Assembly (NCBI RefSeq): GCF_028769735.1
Contig: NC_088171.1
Span: 67,783,216-67,847,215, forward strand
Length of the DNA stretch: 64,000 nt
Origin: Zonotrichia leucophrys gambelii
Taxonomy: Eukaryota > Chordata > Aves > Passeriformes > Passerellidae
Reading direction: 5' to 3'
Positions 22,522 through 34,300 of the stretch are shown here, piece after piece. Below the pieces are notes generated by a model. The model made no database searches. It was not told the origin of the DNA and worked only from the letters and a program-made list of their open reading frames with translations. Both the position numbers and the translations under genes were made by a program. Position 1 is the first letter of the stretch; every line of letters begins with the position of its first letter.

Positions 22522-25500
22522 AGAGCAGAAAGGCGAGTGTTATGTACTATCCCTCTGTCGTTTGTTTGCATGCAACGAGAAAATGTAGGATAAGTTTGTT
22601 CTGGTGCTGTCTGGAGAGGACAGCCATGCTTGTGATGTGCCTAAGGTCCCATATGTCCATGAAAAGTGAGACTGACTGAGACTTTGGGATGTTATTCTTG
22701 GACTACCATTGTCGTTTTTGTCAACTTGTCCTCGGTGTGCACCTTTGCATAAGGGAATGGGAGAGAGGAAAGCAGACTTAGTAACACAGAGCAGAGACAA
22801 TGACACATACATTTATTTGAGGTTTACATTGCATGTTCATGATGCAAATGTATGTGGTCTAAAGCTGAAAAGAAATTCTGGCCTTGGAGTCATGTGGGCT
22901 CCAAAATCATAGCCAGGATAAAAGTGGCAAAAACTGCTGTGGTGCAAAGGAAAAAGTGTTCATTTACTTCTGTCTCTCCTCTCCTCAATTCCACCAACCA
23001 GTCTCTGTAGCTGTGCAGAATTATGGCTGCAGAGTTAGGTTTTGAGGTGGGTGGGAATTTTCTACTGGATACTGTTCTCCTTAGAAAATACCACTTCACT
23101 GAATTCCAAGCTTCTTATGAAAGAGCTGTTACAACATTGTGGAAATATGCCTTATCAGAAGAGGAATTTTCTCAGCACCAGGACCAAGCACTGCAATTAG
23201 AAGAACACTCCACTTCCAGAGTAGCCTGTATAGGTTAACAGACTTTTTTACTTCTTGAGAGCTGGAGCTCAAAACGTGGGGACGTCTCCTGGGCTAAGAG
23301 CTCTGATCTGCCTTAGAGGTGACATCCTGTTCAGATAAAGTTCAGAATGGGAGAAGCTTTGAAACCTCAACTTCAAAGGAGTGAGAAAAGGTGTTTCACA
23401 CTGCTGTGCTCTCCTTTCTGTGAACTGCCTCTCAGTGCATGGCTTTGGTGAGGCACCTTCAATTAGACATGGAAACAGCCTTTGGTTCAGCATGAACTTG
23501 GCAGGTGTCATTATGTCAGAAGTCAGTCTCTTATGTGTTACCTCATGACAGTGCTCGTGAGTGGGTCTTCAGCCAGGCAATATGTTTAAATTGGTGTTGA
23601 ATCAGGATCACAGTGGATCAATGGTCTCTGTCAAAACCCAGTGGCCCTCCTGGACAGACTGAATTTGTTTGCCAACACTGAGGTGCTGGAGTGTAATTTT
23701 GGATCAATGCAGATCAGTGCATGTTAGGCAGTAAGGAACAGCACACCAGGACAGTTGCATTGAGTCATGTGCTATCCATCCATTTTTGCAACTCTGGTGG
23801 AAATGTTTCGCCATTCCTGGTAGAAGTGCTTCTCCATCTTGGCCAATGCAGGTTCCTCTGTGTTCATGGGGGAGTGACTCTGTAGAATAAGCTCAGCTTC
23901 CTGCCTGGGAAATGCTCAGCGGTGTCCAGACACTCCTTTCATAATACGCCCTGGGACCTTGTGACAGAGCAGACTCAGCCAAGGACTAGTTAATGTTTGA
24001 TCTAAGGAGCAGAGTTCCTGGCTCTACAGACAAATTCTGTTTGCAGGTGACCCAACAGGGCAGGAAGTGATATCTATGGGTATCAGGTATCTACAGCCAA
24101 TGCACACACTGCAGTGGTGGAATTTCGTAGTCACACAAGTATTATGTTGGGGAACTTGGCAGCTCAGCAGGGTTTTGGATTGAACAGCCATCTGCAAGCA
24201 GGGATAAATGTCTAAAATAGCTGCCCTTGTGCTTCTGGATCACCTGGCACTGATAGTCTTCCTTCCCTAACATGATCTAATTGATTTCCACAGAGGCCTG
24301 ATGTGCAATCTTTAAAAATAGTCTCATAATCATGTGCTGGGAGATACCTAAAGAAGTGCCAATTCAGAGAGAGAAGTGTAAAAAGGAGAGCAATTGAAAG
24401 TGGAATTCTCTTACCAGCAGCAGACATTGTGAACAAGCAGCTCAGCCCTTCCAGGAAAGAAAGCAAGGCTTAAGTTAGACAATAATTTGGGATTTCATTG
24501 ATGTACTATGCCATTTGCTCCTTGTGGTACCTGAGTGTTCCCTAACCTGTGCTTCTCTTCTCCTTTTTGACTGATGGGTGGAGATGTTGGATTTGTTTGG
24601 ACACTAAAAAAGGAGGCAGAGGAACTACATCTGAAGAAAGACTAAACTGGATTCTCATGGATTTAAGGAAAGAATTTCAGACTGGTCAGCCTACTGCCAG
24701 AAAGCTGTGAGTCTGTTGCAAATGAATTTCAAAGCTTCTGCTGACACTCTCCCAGCTACATTCTTCCAGAAATGTGTTAAGGAAGTTTGCAGTTGTTCTC
24801 AGCAAAGCTATTCCTGAGTTTGTCCTGCTGTTCTCTGACTGTAGAAACACAGTTTTTCTGAGTGTCCCCTAGCCATCAGCACAATGCCAACAGGGAGGTT
24901 GCTTTCTCAGTGACTTGTGCTTTTTCAAATGCTGCTTCTTTGGAAGATATCACTCCCTCCACGTTGTGCATGGAGACCTTGGCTGCTGCGACTGCATCTA
25001 AGGTGGATAGAAAGGAGTGAGGGAGCGGGAGAGTGGAGGAGAAGGACACGCTACATCCATCCCTTCCTTGGGCCCTCAGGAAGCAGAGGTGATACAGGGG
25101 TGGCTTCAGCTGAGGTGCAGGGTTCAGACTTGCCAAAGTCTGAGTTCTCTGTTTCCCAAGAGTGCCAGACCAGTGAGCTATTCTCCATCTTGCTCCCTCA
25201 GATGGGCACTCCAGCAGGCACAGGTTGGTGTGGATTGCATCTGATGTGAGGGTGGGATAGAACTGAGTGCAATCTGTGACAGGAATTTGCCAACAAGGCA
25301 GCAATTATAGATATGGGATTATATGTGTTGTGGACCATTGCCATTTCTGTAATGTTTCTAGAGAGAATGACAGGAGCCATTTTAGGATGATGCTGCGACT
25401 CCCTGCTCTGTGTCAGGGATCCTTCTGGAGCTGTACAAGAAGATTAAGAAGTCCAGAAGCAGACAGCTGTAATCTGTGCATTACTCCTGGTTCCCGCTGA

Positions 25501-25529
25501 GACAAAACAGTGAGAAAAGCAGCGTTAGG
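22522..25529. other. Intergenic DNA between two CR1 fragments
   Basis: Mostly single-copy-looking sequence with no recognised gene or repeat. A minus-strand ORF at 24876-25304 (142 codons) overlaps two open plus-strand frames at 24917-25249, which marks a stop-poor GC-richer patch rather than a gene. Confidence 0.55.
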
Positions 25530-25778
25530 GGTGCCAAGGACAGAGGCAATGGGCAGAAACTGATATACAGGAAGTTTCACCTAACATGAGTAAGAACTTC
25601 TTTACTTTTTTTACTAGAACGGATTGCCCAGAAAAGCTGAGGGATCTCTCTGCAGACACTCAAAACCATCTGGACAGAATCCTGAGTAATGTGCTGTAGG
25701 GAGTCATGCTTGACCAGGAAGGTTGGACTAGATGACCTCCAATGGTGCCTTCCAGCCTTCACCATTCTGTGACCATGA
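25530..25778 (+). mobile_element. CR1 LINE 3' fragment, plus orientation
   Basis: The fragment matches a CR1 3' end: GACAGAGGCAATGGGCAGAA, then GAACTTCTTTACTTT, TTGCCCAGA, CTCAAAACCATCTGGACAG, GGTTGGACTAGATGACCTCC and the closing ACCATTCTGTGACCATGA. The GACTAGATGACCTCC block is among the best-preserved parts of this subfamily. It is 5'-truncated and non-coding. Confidence 0.9.
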
Positions 25779-28676
25779 TATTTGGTCCAGGTCCTGGTCT
25801 GATATCCCATTACAATTGTAACACTGCTATTGTTCCTCTTCAGGAAGCCAAATTTTTTTTTTTTTATGAGAGTTTCTTAGGGATGGGGTAAGTAATATAT
25901 TAAGGTAGGCTGCTTTTTCTCAATGGATATTCAGAGATCATCATCTGGGAGAGATTCCAGCTCATTCTAGCTTTTGTTTCCTTAATAGAAGTCAGTATGG
26001 ATGGGAGCCATACGGTATTTCTAGTATGCAGATTGCCAGATATCTAAAATTAATATATGGACCTTCTTGTCCCACGAGATCAGTGAACCTATGGATAGCT
26101 TTCTTCAGAAAAGCCTATCTGCCTTTGCCTGATAGCTTTCCCTTCCAAATAGGCAAATATAGGATTTCTGATTTAGCAAGGACATGACAGTTTGGACTAG
26201 CTAAGCCAGATTTGGATGCTGCCGAGATGAAAAAGTGGGATTTTTTTTTAGAGTTTCCTCTGGCAGAGAAAAGTTTCACTAGCATTCTTGGTCAAAGCCT
26301 GTCTGAATCTGTTTCCTAGCAGAAAACGTGCTCATCTTTCCTCCCACTTCTGTCACAGGCTCTTCCAGAGGATTATGGTGGTGGAAGGAGCAATTGCATT
26401 GGTTTTGAGGACTCGGTTTGCTGTGAGCACCCCAGCCCGCACTCCATGCTGTCTGGAAAGAATGACGCGAGGAAATAGGATCTCAGAGCCTGGGGAGAAG
26501 CTTTTGCAGACCACCTGGCTTTCAAATTCCTGGCACTGCTCAAACTTGTCTCTGTAGGAAATCCATGTTCTAAGTCAAGATCAGGTCACATGAGAAAATG
26601 AATTTGGCAGGAATATTATGATTCCCTACTGATCTGCCAACAAATCCACCCCAAGCATCTTGCTCCATGGCTCTGCAAGAATAGAGCAGCACAACTGACA
26701 GCCCAGTGTAGAAAAGAGGTACTTATACAAGTGCCTGGAGGTGGCTTGTGCAGGCTCTCCCATGATCCAATGCTGCTGCAAGCTGACTTCCCTTAGCACT
26801 GCATTCTTCTTTTGCAGAAAAATAGGAGGCAAGGGCTGAGGGAGAGCCTGAAAGCAAAGAAAATTAAGGTGGCAGTTAAAAAGACATTCCTTTGTCTTAG
26901 TTCTGTGTTCTGGCTGTCCTAGGAAGACCTCAGTTCTCCTGGGTGCTATTTAGCCACTCAAAGAGTGTACAAATGTAGGGACAATTCATACTTCTGTGCC
27001 CACCTGACCTCCTCTGACATCATTAGTAGCAACTGGTGAGATGTTGCCATTGCATTTAAGTACTGTCTTGTGCATTGTTTTTCCCAAAATATCTCAGCTT
27101 CAGAGCAAGGTGCACGAAGAAAATGAAATTCAAAATGACTTTGGCACAATTATAGTAGAAATAAGCAGCTATTGAGCTTAATGCAGATGCCATGATGGGA
27201 AATATAATCTCATTTCCTCTTCTTTTTTTGTCTTTTGTGATAGGTGCTCTATTATCAACTTTATATGGGATGTTCAAAAATTTTATTGCATTGAGCATAT
27301 TTGGGAATTGGGAGGTCTCTTTATTACAGAAGGCAGAGGTTTTTGAGATGGGCTGTCAACAACTTGCAATGCTTTGACATCCCTTCAAGGTGACTGGATG
27401 ATGTGTTTTGTACAGAAGTGCCCCTGGAGGCAGTATAACTGGAAACACTGGATTGTCTCTTCAGGCCGCAAGGTTTTGAAAATTAGAGGCCTGAAATTAG
27501 GTATGTAAATCAGTCCTTCTGTATGCATAAGCACAAACATAACAATGGAAGGTCCTGATTTTCAGGGCTGTTGCTGTAAGCTCAGACTGTGGGCACTCAA
27601 GGCTGAAACCGTGAACCAAAGTGTTTCCTAGAGGAGCTGAGTAACCACACTTTTGAATAATTTTCCTTTAGGTTTGTGAATGTGACTGTGTGTGTGTTTA
27701 TGTGCCTATTGATTTCTGTGTCTTATATAAATGTAAGGCATACATATAGTTACTTATAGAAACATGTGTGCATAAGCAAATAAGTACAAACAACTAAACA
27801 TATTATTTATATGCATTAATATTTAAATTACCTTAGGTCTGCAGGAGACCATTAGAAATATCTAATTATTCACTGAAGTGGAGAACAACCTGAAGAAAAC
27901 TCTTAAAATCCCGGTATGAGAAAAGCAACTCTGAGACTGATGGCATAGGTCCCTCCTCTGGTAATCATGGAAATAGAATAGGTATGGCTGCAGTCGCTGC
28001 AACACTGTGGGTGCAAGAGCATTTTGCTTTCCTTCAGATTGTCTTACCCACTGCTCTTTTCTATTTAGGGGGATAGGTAAAGGTGACAAGCAGGAGCCTG
28101 AGAGCAGAGTTTGTGAAATGGCTGAGGTCTGGATTCTAGAAGATGAATCTTTTATCTTTATGTTGGGGTGCTCTCTGCTCTGTGACTCTCAGGGGACCAA
28201 AGCTGCTCTGGTTAGTTAGTGGGAAAGGCTTTGCAGTCACCAAATATGTGAGACACAGGAGAAGGCAGCAAACAGGCTGAAGGAGCCAAGTGTTTCAAAG
28301 GCAGTCTCTGGTCAAAGGACACCTGCCTGAGGCTGAAGGAGGCATCCTCCTCCTTCCCTGTGCAGGTGGGGGGAGATGGATGCCAGCAGTGCCCCAATGG
28401 GGGTTGTAGACCAGGAACCATTTTCAAGGTGAAAACATTGATTTACCAGTGCCTTCAAAAATTGAAGAGGCTAAGGGAAGGAATTGAACTTTGTACCAGG
28501 CTCAGATGGGTGCTCTGGATGCCTGGTGGCCTGTAAAGGAGTCATTTAAACCATGTAGTTAGAGCTGGGATACACACAGCCTACAGCAATGGAAAGGACA
28601 CTACGTAAAAGATTTCCATGCCAGGGGAAAGGAAGCAGATCAAAAATTTTCCCTTACCACTTATTCTGAATGTGTC

Positions 28677-28950
28677 TTGCTGCCATTGGAGGTTTCTCTA
28701 ACAATTTTGGACTTGGATTTTGCCAGGAGGGGCTGTGGGAGGGTTGGAAGAGGAGAGCGGAGGGATGGCCAGGTCCGCCTGGAGATATCCTGGGTGCTTC
28801 CACACATCTATTTCCCGGAGAGCCACCTGATGGTGCTGTTTGTTCAAGTTCCCGGCTGCCGAGGCCCCAGCGAGCCTGCAGAGCTGTGTGTGGACCTGCA
28901 TGTAGATCTGCCTTATCACCGTGCATTTAATTAATAAATAAATGATAAAA
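28677..28950 (+). other. GC-rich block open in several frames, followed by AATAAA signals
   Basis: Between about 28700 and 28919, two plus frames and two minus frames are open together, a sign of GC-richness and lack of TA-containing triplets rather than of one coding frame. One plus frame (28677-28934, 85 codons) ends right at an AT-rich tail with two overlapping AATAAA hexamers (28933-28938 and 28937-28942) and an A-run. The predicted peptide ends VDLHVDLPYHRAFN and resembles nothing I know. It could be a conserved non-coding element, a transcript 3' end or an old retrocopy. Confidence 0.2.
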
Positions 28951-31349
28951 AAAGGGCTCCATCCCCCACCTGGCTCTGGCGGTGGGAGCTCACCTCTCTG
29001 TGAGGCCCTGGGGCAGCAGGGTTTTTAAGATAAATTTCAAGAAAGTACCTTGGAAAAGGTCTGGGGGAGGCCAGACCTGGGTTTTTCTGTGTTTTGTAAA
29101 GGCTGATGATGGCTTGCTAGGTTTTCCTAATTTATTTTGCATTCTCCTCACAGTTTCCATTGTGGAGCTTTCCCGTACAAGGATTAACCATCACAAGCGG
29201 TGCAGTGCAGCTCTGGCAACCTCCCTGGAAAACACGCATCCTGAATAATGATGACTGCTGAAAGCAGGACAGAAAATCCAGCCTTCTGCTGCTTAAATCA
29301 GCACTGGCTACCAGCACCCCAGACAAAGAGCAGTGCTGAGTGGCACCTCCATGCCCACAGCCTGCCCCCCTTGCAAACCTGGCTCGCTCTCTGCAGGGGC
29401 TCCCATCAAATCATGCAAGCAGGGCAAGAAATGCTAAGTGTGGGGATGCTCCTGCCCAGCATCATGTATCTGTTTGGGGAGGGGCAGGCTTCCCAGTTCT
29501 TCTGGAGGGTATGTGCTTGGGCTTTCCACTTTAGGGACAAGACCTGCAGTTAAGGACTAGCAGTGCTTGAGGTGATGAACAATCAGGACCAGCATGTTGG
29601 GAGAACAAGCAGCTCCACCTCCTGCCTTGCCTGGTTCACTTTCTACTTGTGACAGAGGGCAGGAACAAATGTTTAGCTCAGGTTGCCCTATTCGCTCCTG
29701 CCACAGGCAGCACCACCAGTGGGTCTTGCTGAAGCGAACAGGCTGGCTTCTCATTTGTTTCTCACTGTCAGGATGATGAGTCCAACTAGATTTCTTTCTG
29801 TTTGTGTTTGCTGCTTGTTTGTGCTGACAAAACACATGCATAGTTTGTAGTTCCCTCATTTCAGCTGGTTGCTGTTCCATTTTAATGCGAGGCACTTCAT
29901 TGGAGGTCATTTACTCAGTATGTTGCTGGGCCATTTACAAATATGAACTGATGAATATTTCATCATTGTTCACCAGGAATTCTGTTGAAGTGTAGAGCTT
30001 CATGGCAGTGAGTCAGTATGTGATGCACTCAACCTGAAATCATTTCTTTGCAGCATCTCTCATCAGGTGTGCTAACTGCTGACGTTTGGAAGAGGGAGGA
30101 ATACATATATGTATTAACACAATACTCTTTATCTCACCTTGATTCTACTTAAATATCCATGTTAATCAGTGTTGCTTGGAGAAGGGGCGCTTTCGATAAA
30201 ATAGCAAGAGCAGCCATCTAATCCCATTCACTGTGAGTGCAATCCCCAGTCTTCCTTTCCTTCCCGCAGTGCCACACCTCCGGGAGGGAGGCTCTGCTGG
30301 AATCAGAGACTCCCTCTTTAGAATAGGCACTTGCAGCAGAGGAGCTGGTGAGACCAGTTTATCTTGCTGCAAAAAATGGAATTTTTTAGAACACATTCTA
30401 ATGGAAGCAGGGCACGGCATGCAGGGGACACATGCCTGTGTTAACGCCTGCTTGAGACTGCAAAGAGCCTGGAGCAATCGTTCTGCAGAGGGATACCCAA
30501 GCTATTTGTCTCAGAGACCAATGATGATTCAGGCACCAGCATCATTAGGTGTTTTATTGCTGAACCAACTGAAAAAATCAGAGTCTAGGATAGAGTACCA
30601 AGGTTGGCAGCGGGGTGTGTAAGGTAGTTTACCCTGCAGCTGAGAGGGAGAATGTTGCTCTGTTGATGGTGGAGTGGCAGCAGAATGTCCCAGCTGCATG
30701 ATGCAGATGTGCTGATAGCAACACCTCCCTCCTCACTTGCTGACTGATGAAAAGCCAGTGGGAAGGCATTCTCTGTAATGGTGGTGTTTACACCAGTGTA
30801 AAACAGTATTGCACTCCTGGATTTTCTGGATTGTGTGGCTTTCATGATGGTTGAAGTCTCACACTAATAACCAGGGCTGTAGAGTGCTGTGTTACACTAA
30901 TGAAAAAACAATCCAGCCAACAGGGCCTTGTAACCATCCATGCTTCTTCAGCCCTCTCCTTTGGTGCTGTTGATGGTGAGTCTGAAGGAGCCTGAAGGAA
31001 CAACGGTTATTGTGACCATGTCAGATACAGAAGGCTGGGTGTACCTGAAAGCTGTCTCCATCTCTGTACACTCAGAAACCTCTCTCTGGTGCCTAGACCC
31101 GAGGGATGGGCTGCAAAATCTGCCTGCTCTTTATTTAATGTAGGATCATTTTCTGCTGTTTCTGAGCTAAAGTGAAGGAGGGAAGTTGTGAATACACAAA
31201 ATTTGGTAGCTGTGTGGGAAGTAGGGGGTCATCTTGACATATGCAGAGGAGAAAAGCTGGTAGTTTGGAACCAAGCTCCACAATTCCTCTGAGTGAAAAA
31301 TGAGATAGACTCCTCATCTTTTCACTCTTTCATCTCAGCTTGTCAATCT

Positions 31350-31389
31350 TAATATATCAATATTGATGTTAATATGTCAATATTGCAGT
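31350..31389. repeat. 20-bp AT-rich direct duplication
   Basis: TTAATATATCAATATTGATG is followed directly by a near copy with TATGTC in place of TATATC and a diverged end. Each unit contains the core TCAATATTG. Probably simple replication slippage. Confidence 0.6.
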
Positions 31390-33144
31390 TTTCCTGGCAC
31401 AGTGTGTGCCTATGTAACAGGCCACCTGATGCTGCACTGCAGCAGCCAGGTCCTACAAACCTGAATGCTCTGCTTTGTGTGAAGCTCTTGCCATACACTG
31501 TGCAGAACAGAGGTAGGAAATTTTGAGACTGAGTTTTGTGCTAGTGACACTGTCTAGACTCTGCTATTCAAAGAGGTCTACTGTGTACTCTTGGTATATA
31601 AACTAGCCCACAGCACCAAACTACCTGGAACTAGCTTTAATTTTAATGATCTGAAGGCTTTTTGCTTTAGGGGTTTTTTTTTGGTTCTTTTCTTTTCAAG
31701 ATTTTGTGAAGTCTGTAGGGACTGGAAGTCTGTAGAGCATGGACAGCCCACCACTGTGCTATTCATATCTGCTTGTGTAGGTATAGAAGTACAGTATGCC
31801 TTCTATTATTGCATGTTTTGGAAGAACCCCCAGAGAGGTCTGGCTCTCCTAGGTACAATGTCATAGCTGTCGCTTGGTTCCTTCCCCTCAAAAGGGCCCA
31901 AACACAGTGAAGGCATTTGCTGAAAAAATAGAGTTAGGCAAGATGTACTTTTTGTGACTGCAAACTTTAATCACCATTCTGCCAGACGCTTCACTAATAT
32001 GGCTGGGAAAATAAATCTTTAAACCCTTTAAACCCCTCTGTGCTTCATCTCTACTTTTTATGAGTATGTTTTGGAAGGCTTTTGTTTGTGTTTTATTCTC
32101 TTTAAACTTGACTTATCTCTTCATGTTTTTTCAGGCTCATACCCTAAAATACAAAGTGCTCAGTGAAAGCCAGCTTGTAAAAGGAGGATAATGTCTGGAA
32201 GTTAGATGTATGGGAACTTGATGCCAATATTCATGATATGCAATGAAAGCAGGCAGTGTGGAAAAGAATGTGAGGGTGTCCTAGACTCCATCATAGTCTT
32301 TATTGGGCTTGCTCACAGATTTAAAAAAAATATACTTGGATTTTTAATTTGACAAAATGTAATGACAGAATGAAACTGATTCTGTAGTCAGTTTCCCCAA
32401 AACAGCTCAATTAACCTGTCGATCTCTAAAATACAATTAATAACTTTCTGTAGAGTGAGACTTTTTTTCTGTGGGGGTGCAGGCATGTGTGGGTGGTCAC
32501 TGAGCATACATGGTACTCTAATCTCTTCTCACTGTCTCTCTTCCATTCTCTATTTTTGAGGCACACAGATATTATGGGCCAGAATTTGCCACTTCTGTCA
32601 ACCCAGAAATAAACAGGACTAGTCATAGGGCAAAATATGACTTGCTACAAATGCAAGTGACAGAAATTGTACCTGAATGGTCATTTTTAGTAATACCTGG
32701 TTAATTTCCAAAGTGGAGAGCAAATTAATGAACTTGTATTAGGATCTAGGAGAACAAAGAGGAATGTTTGCCATCCTTGAGCAACTTGGTGAAGGGATGA
32801 CAATTACAATGGAAATTGCTATTTAAGGTAGTGTCTAAATTTTGGTTCAGGGTAGGTTTTCTCACAGCATAGCTGACATTTCCCAGTATTTCACACTGAT
32901 TTTACAGTACTTCAGCCATGAGTTAAGTAAGTTCAGACTTTGCATGAAAGAATATAAATATAGCAGATTTCACTTTTTTACTTAAAAAGTAGATGCTGCA
33001 CCTCTCTGTGTCACCCATTAGTCACTTTTGTCACCAGATACGGTTACTGTATGTTCTGCCAGCTGATGTCTTTTCTTGATGTCCATCTCTTAAGGAAGCT
33101 TGGACTGTGAGAACCATCAAATATAGTTTAGATTTTGGTGTAGC

Positions 33145-33345
33145 AGAGGAAGGACAAGAGGCAACAGACACAAGTCACAGCAGGGGAAATTACAGCTGGA
33201 TGTAAGGAAGAAAATGTTCACAGATAAGATGGCCAAACACTGGAAGAAGTTGTTCAGAAACACTGTGATATCTCATCTTTGGAAGTGGGACTAGAACACC
33301 TCCAGAAGTTCTTTTGTACTTGTTATTCTGTGATTCCATGATTTT
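33145..33345 (+). mobile_element. CR1 LINE 3' fragment, plus orientation
   Basis: The match runs from the AGAGGAAGGACAAGAGGCAA block through TGGATGTAAGGAAGAAAATG and AACACTGGAAGAAGTTGTTC to the tail TTATTCTGTGATTCCATGAT. It is 5'-truncated and diverged, with an intact-looking 3' terminus. Confidence 0.85.
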
Positions 33346-34097
33346 GTGCAAGAGTTTGAGCAAGTGTCTTACACAATCCTTATGCTTTTGTAAGGCATCA
33401 GAAACTCTCCCAAGAAAGTGTCTTTTTATTCCTTTCAGAAACAAAACTTCCTCAATATTCACCATACCATGATCCATTTGCCACAGCTGTGCAAACTTCC
33501 ACCTCTCACCCCATGCACAATTAACTTTGGTTTTGCCTTTTTCTTCCTGTATGTGAAAATGGTTTTAAGACCCATCTCCAGCTGAAAACATCTGCTTTAA
33601 TGAAGAAACTGAAATGTACATGACAACACATAAAAAGTTAGGCATACCTCAGCCAAAGACCTTTACAGGTATCTCTCTGTGCCCCTCAAGAGATTCCCAT
33701 GGAAAGCTTCTCCCTCTGGCAAATGTTGCTAAGGGGAATTTGTTAGAGAGGGTTCTTCTCTTTTCATCATGTAATTGATGAGCTAGCTCCTCTTCCCCCC
33801 CCCCCCCCTAAAGTTTCAGGCCACCAGGCCTAAACAGACTGCCAATGAGCACTATATCAACCTTCAAAATGAAACAGAGAAATTGGCTTAGGTTTCAAGA
33901 GGTTGGAATGAGGATCAATGCTTTGGATTAGCCAAATGTTGTTTCGTCCATAACAACAACTCTGAGTAAGACACAAGGCAAACAGGAATTTTTTCTATGA
34001 CTTAAGTTTTGAAAAAAGATATCATCTCTTACTCTATGTGAGAAAAAAATTGCAGAAGACTATTTATCCACAAGTTTTCTATGTTTTTTCCAAAATT
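33346..34097. other. Intergenic DNA with C14 homopolymer
   Basis: No gene was recognised. A run of fourteen C residues occupies 33795-33808. The rest shows no structure I can name. Confidence 0.6.
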
Positions 34098-34300
34098 ATA
34101 GGACAATTCAGGTTGGAATTGAATTTGGGAAATCTGTAGTCCCATCTCTAGCTGAAAGTAGGATGGGGAGTGAGGTTAGACCAGGTTACTAAGGGTTTTA
34201 CTTAGTCAGGTCCTTAAATCCTCAAGGACAAAAGCTTCACAACCCCCTTGGGCTACTCTTCCAAAGAGGTCAGTTGTTCCAAATTTTCTGGAAAAACACC
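34098..34300 (-). mobile_element. CR1 LINE 3' fragment, minus orientation
   Basis: Read on the plus strand, this is the reverse of a CR1 3' end. Visible blocks are ATAGGACAATTCAGGTTGGA, GGTTAGACCAGGTTACTAAG, TCAGGTCCTTAAATCCTCAA and TTCACAACCCCCTTGGGCTA, the diverged forms of the usual reversed CR1 blocks. The right boundary is vague; decayed sequence may continue to about 34400. Confidence 0.75.

Larger units (their letters stand above)
25779..33144. other. Intergenic DNA, 25.8-33.1 kb
   Basis: No recognised gene. It contains the stop-poor GC-rich block at 28677-28950, a 20-bp tandem duplication at 31350-31389 and a short TG run near 27690. The remainder is AT-rich sequence in which I see nothing definable. 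Confidence 0.55.

Noticed and set aside
24876..25304. 142-codon minus-strand ORF
   Set aside because: Two plus-strand frames are open over the same bases, showing a stop-poor patch. The peptide is low-complexity and unrecognised.
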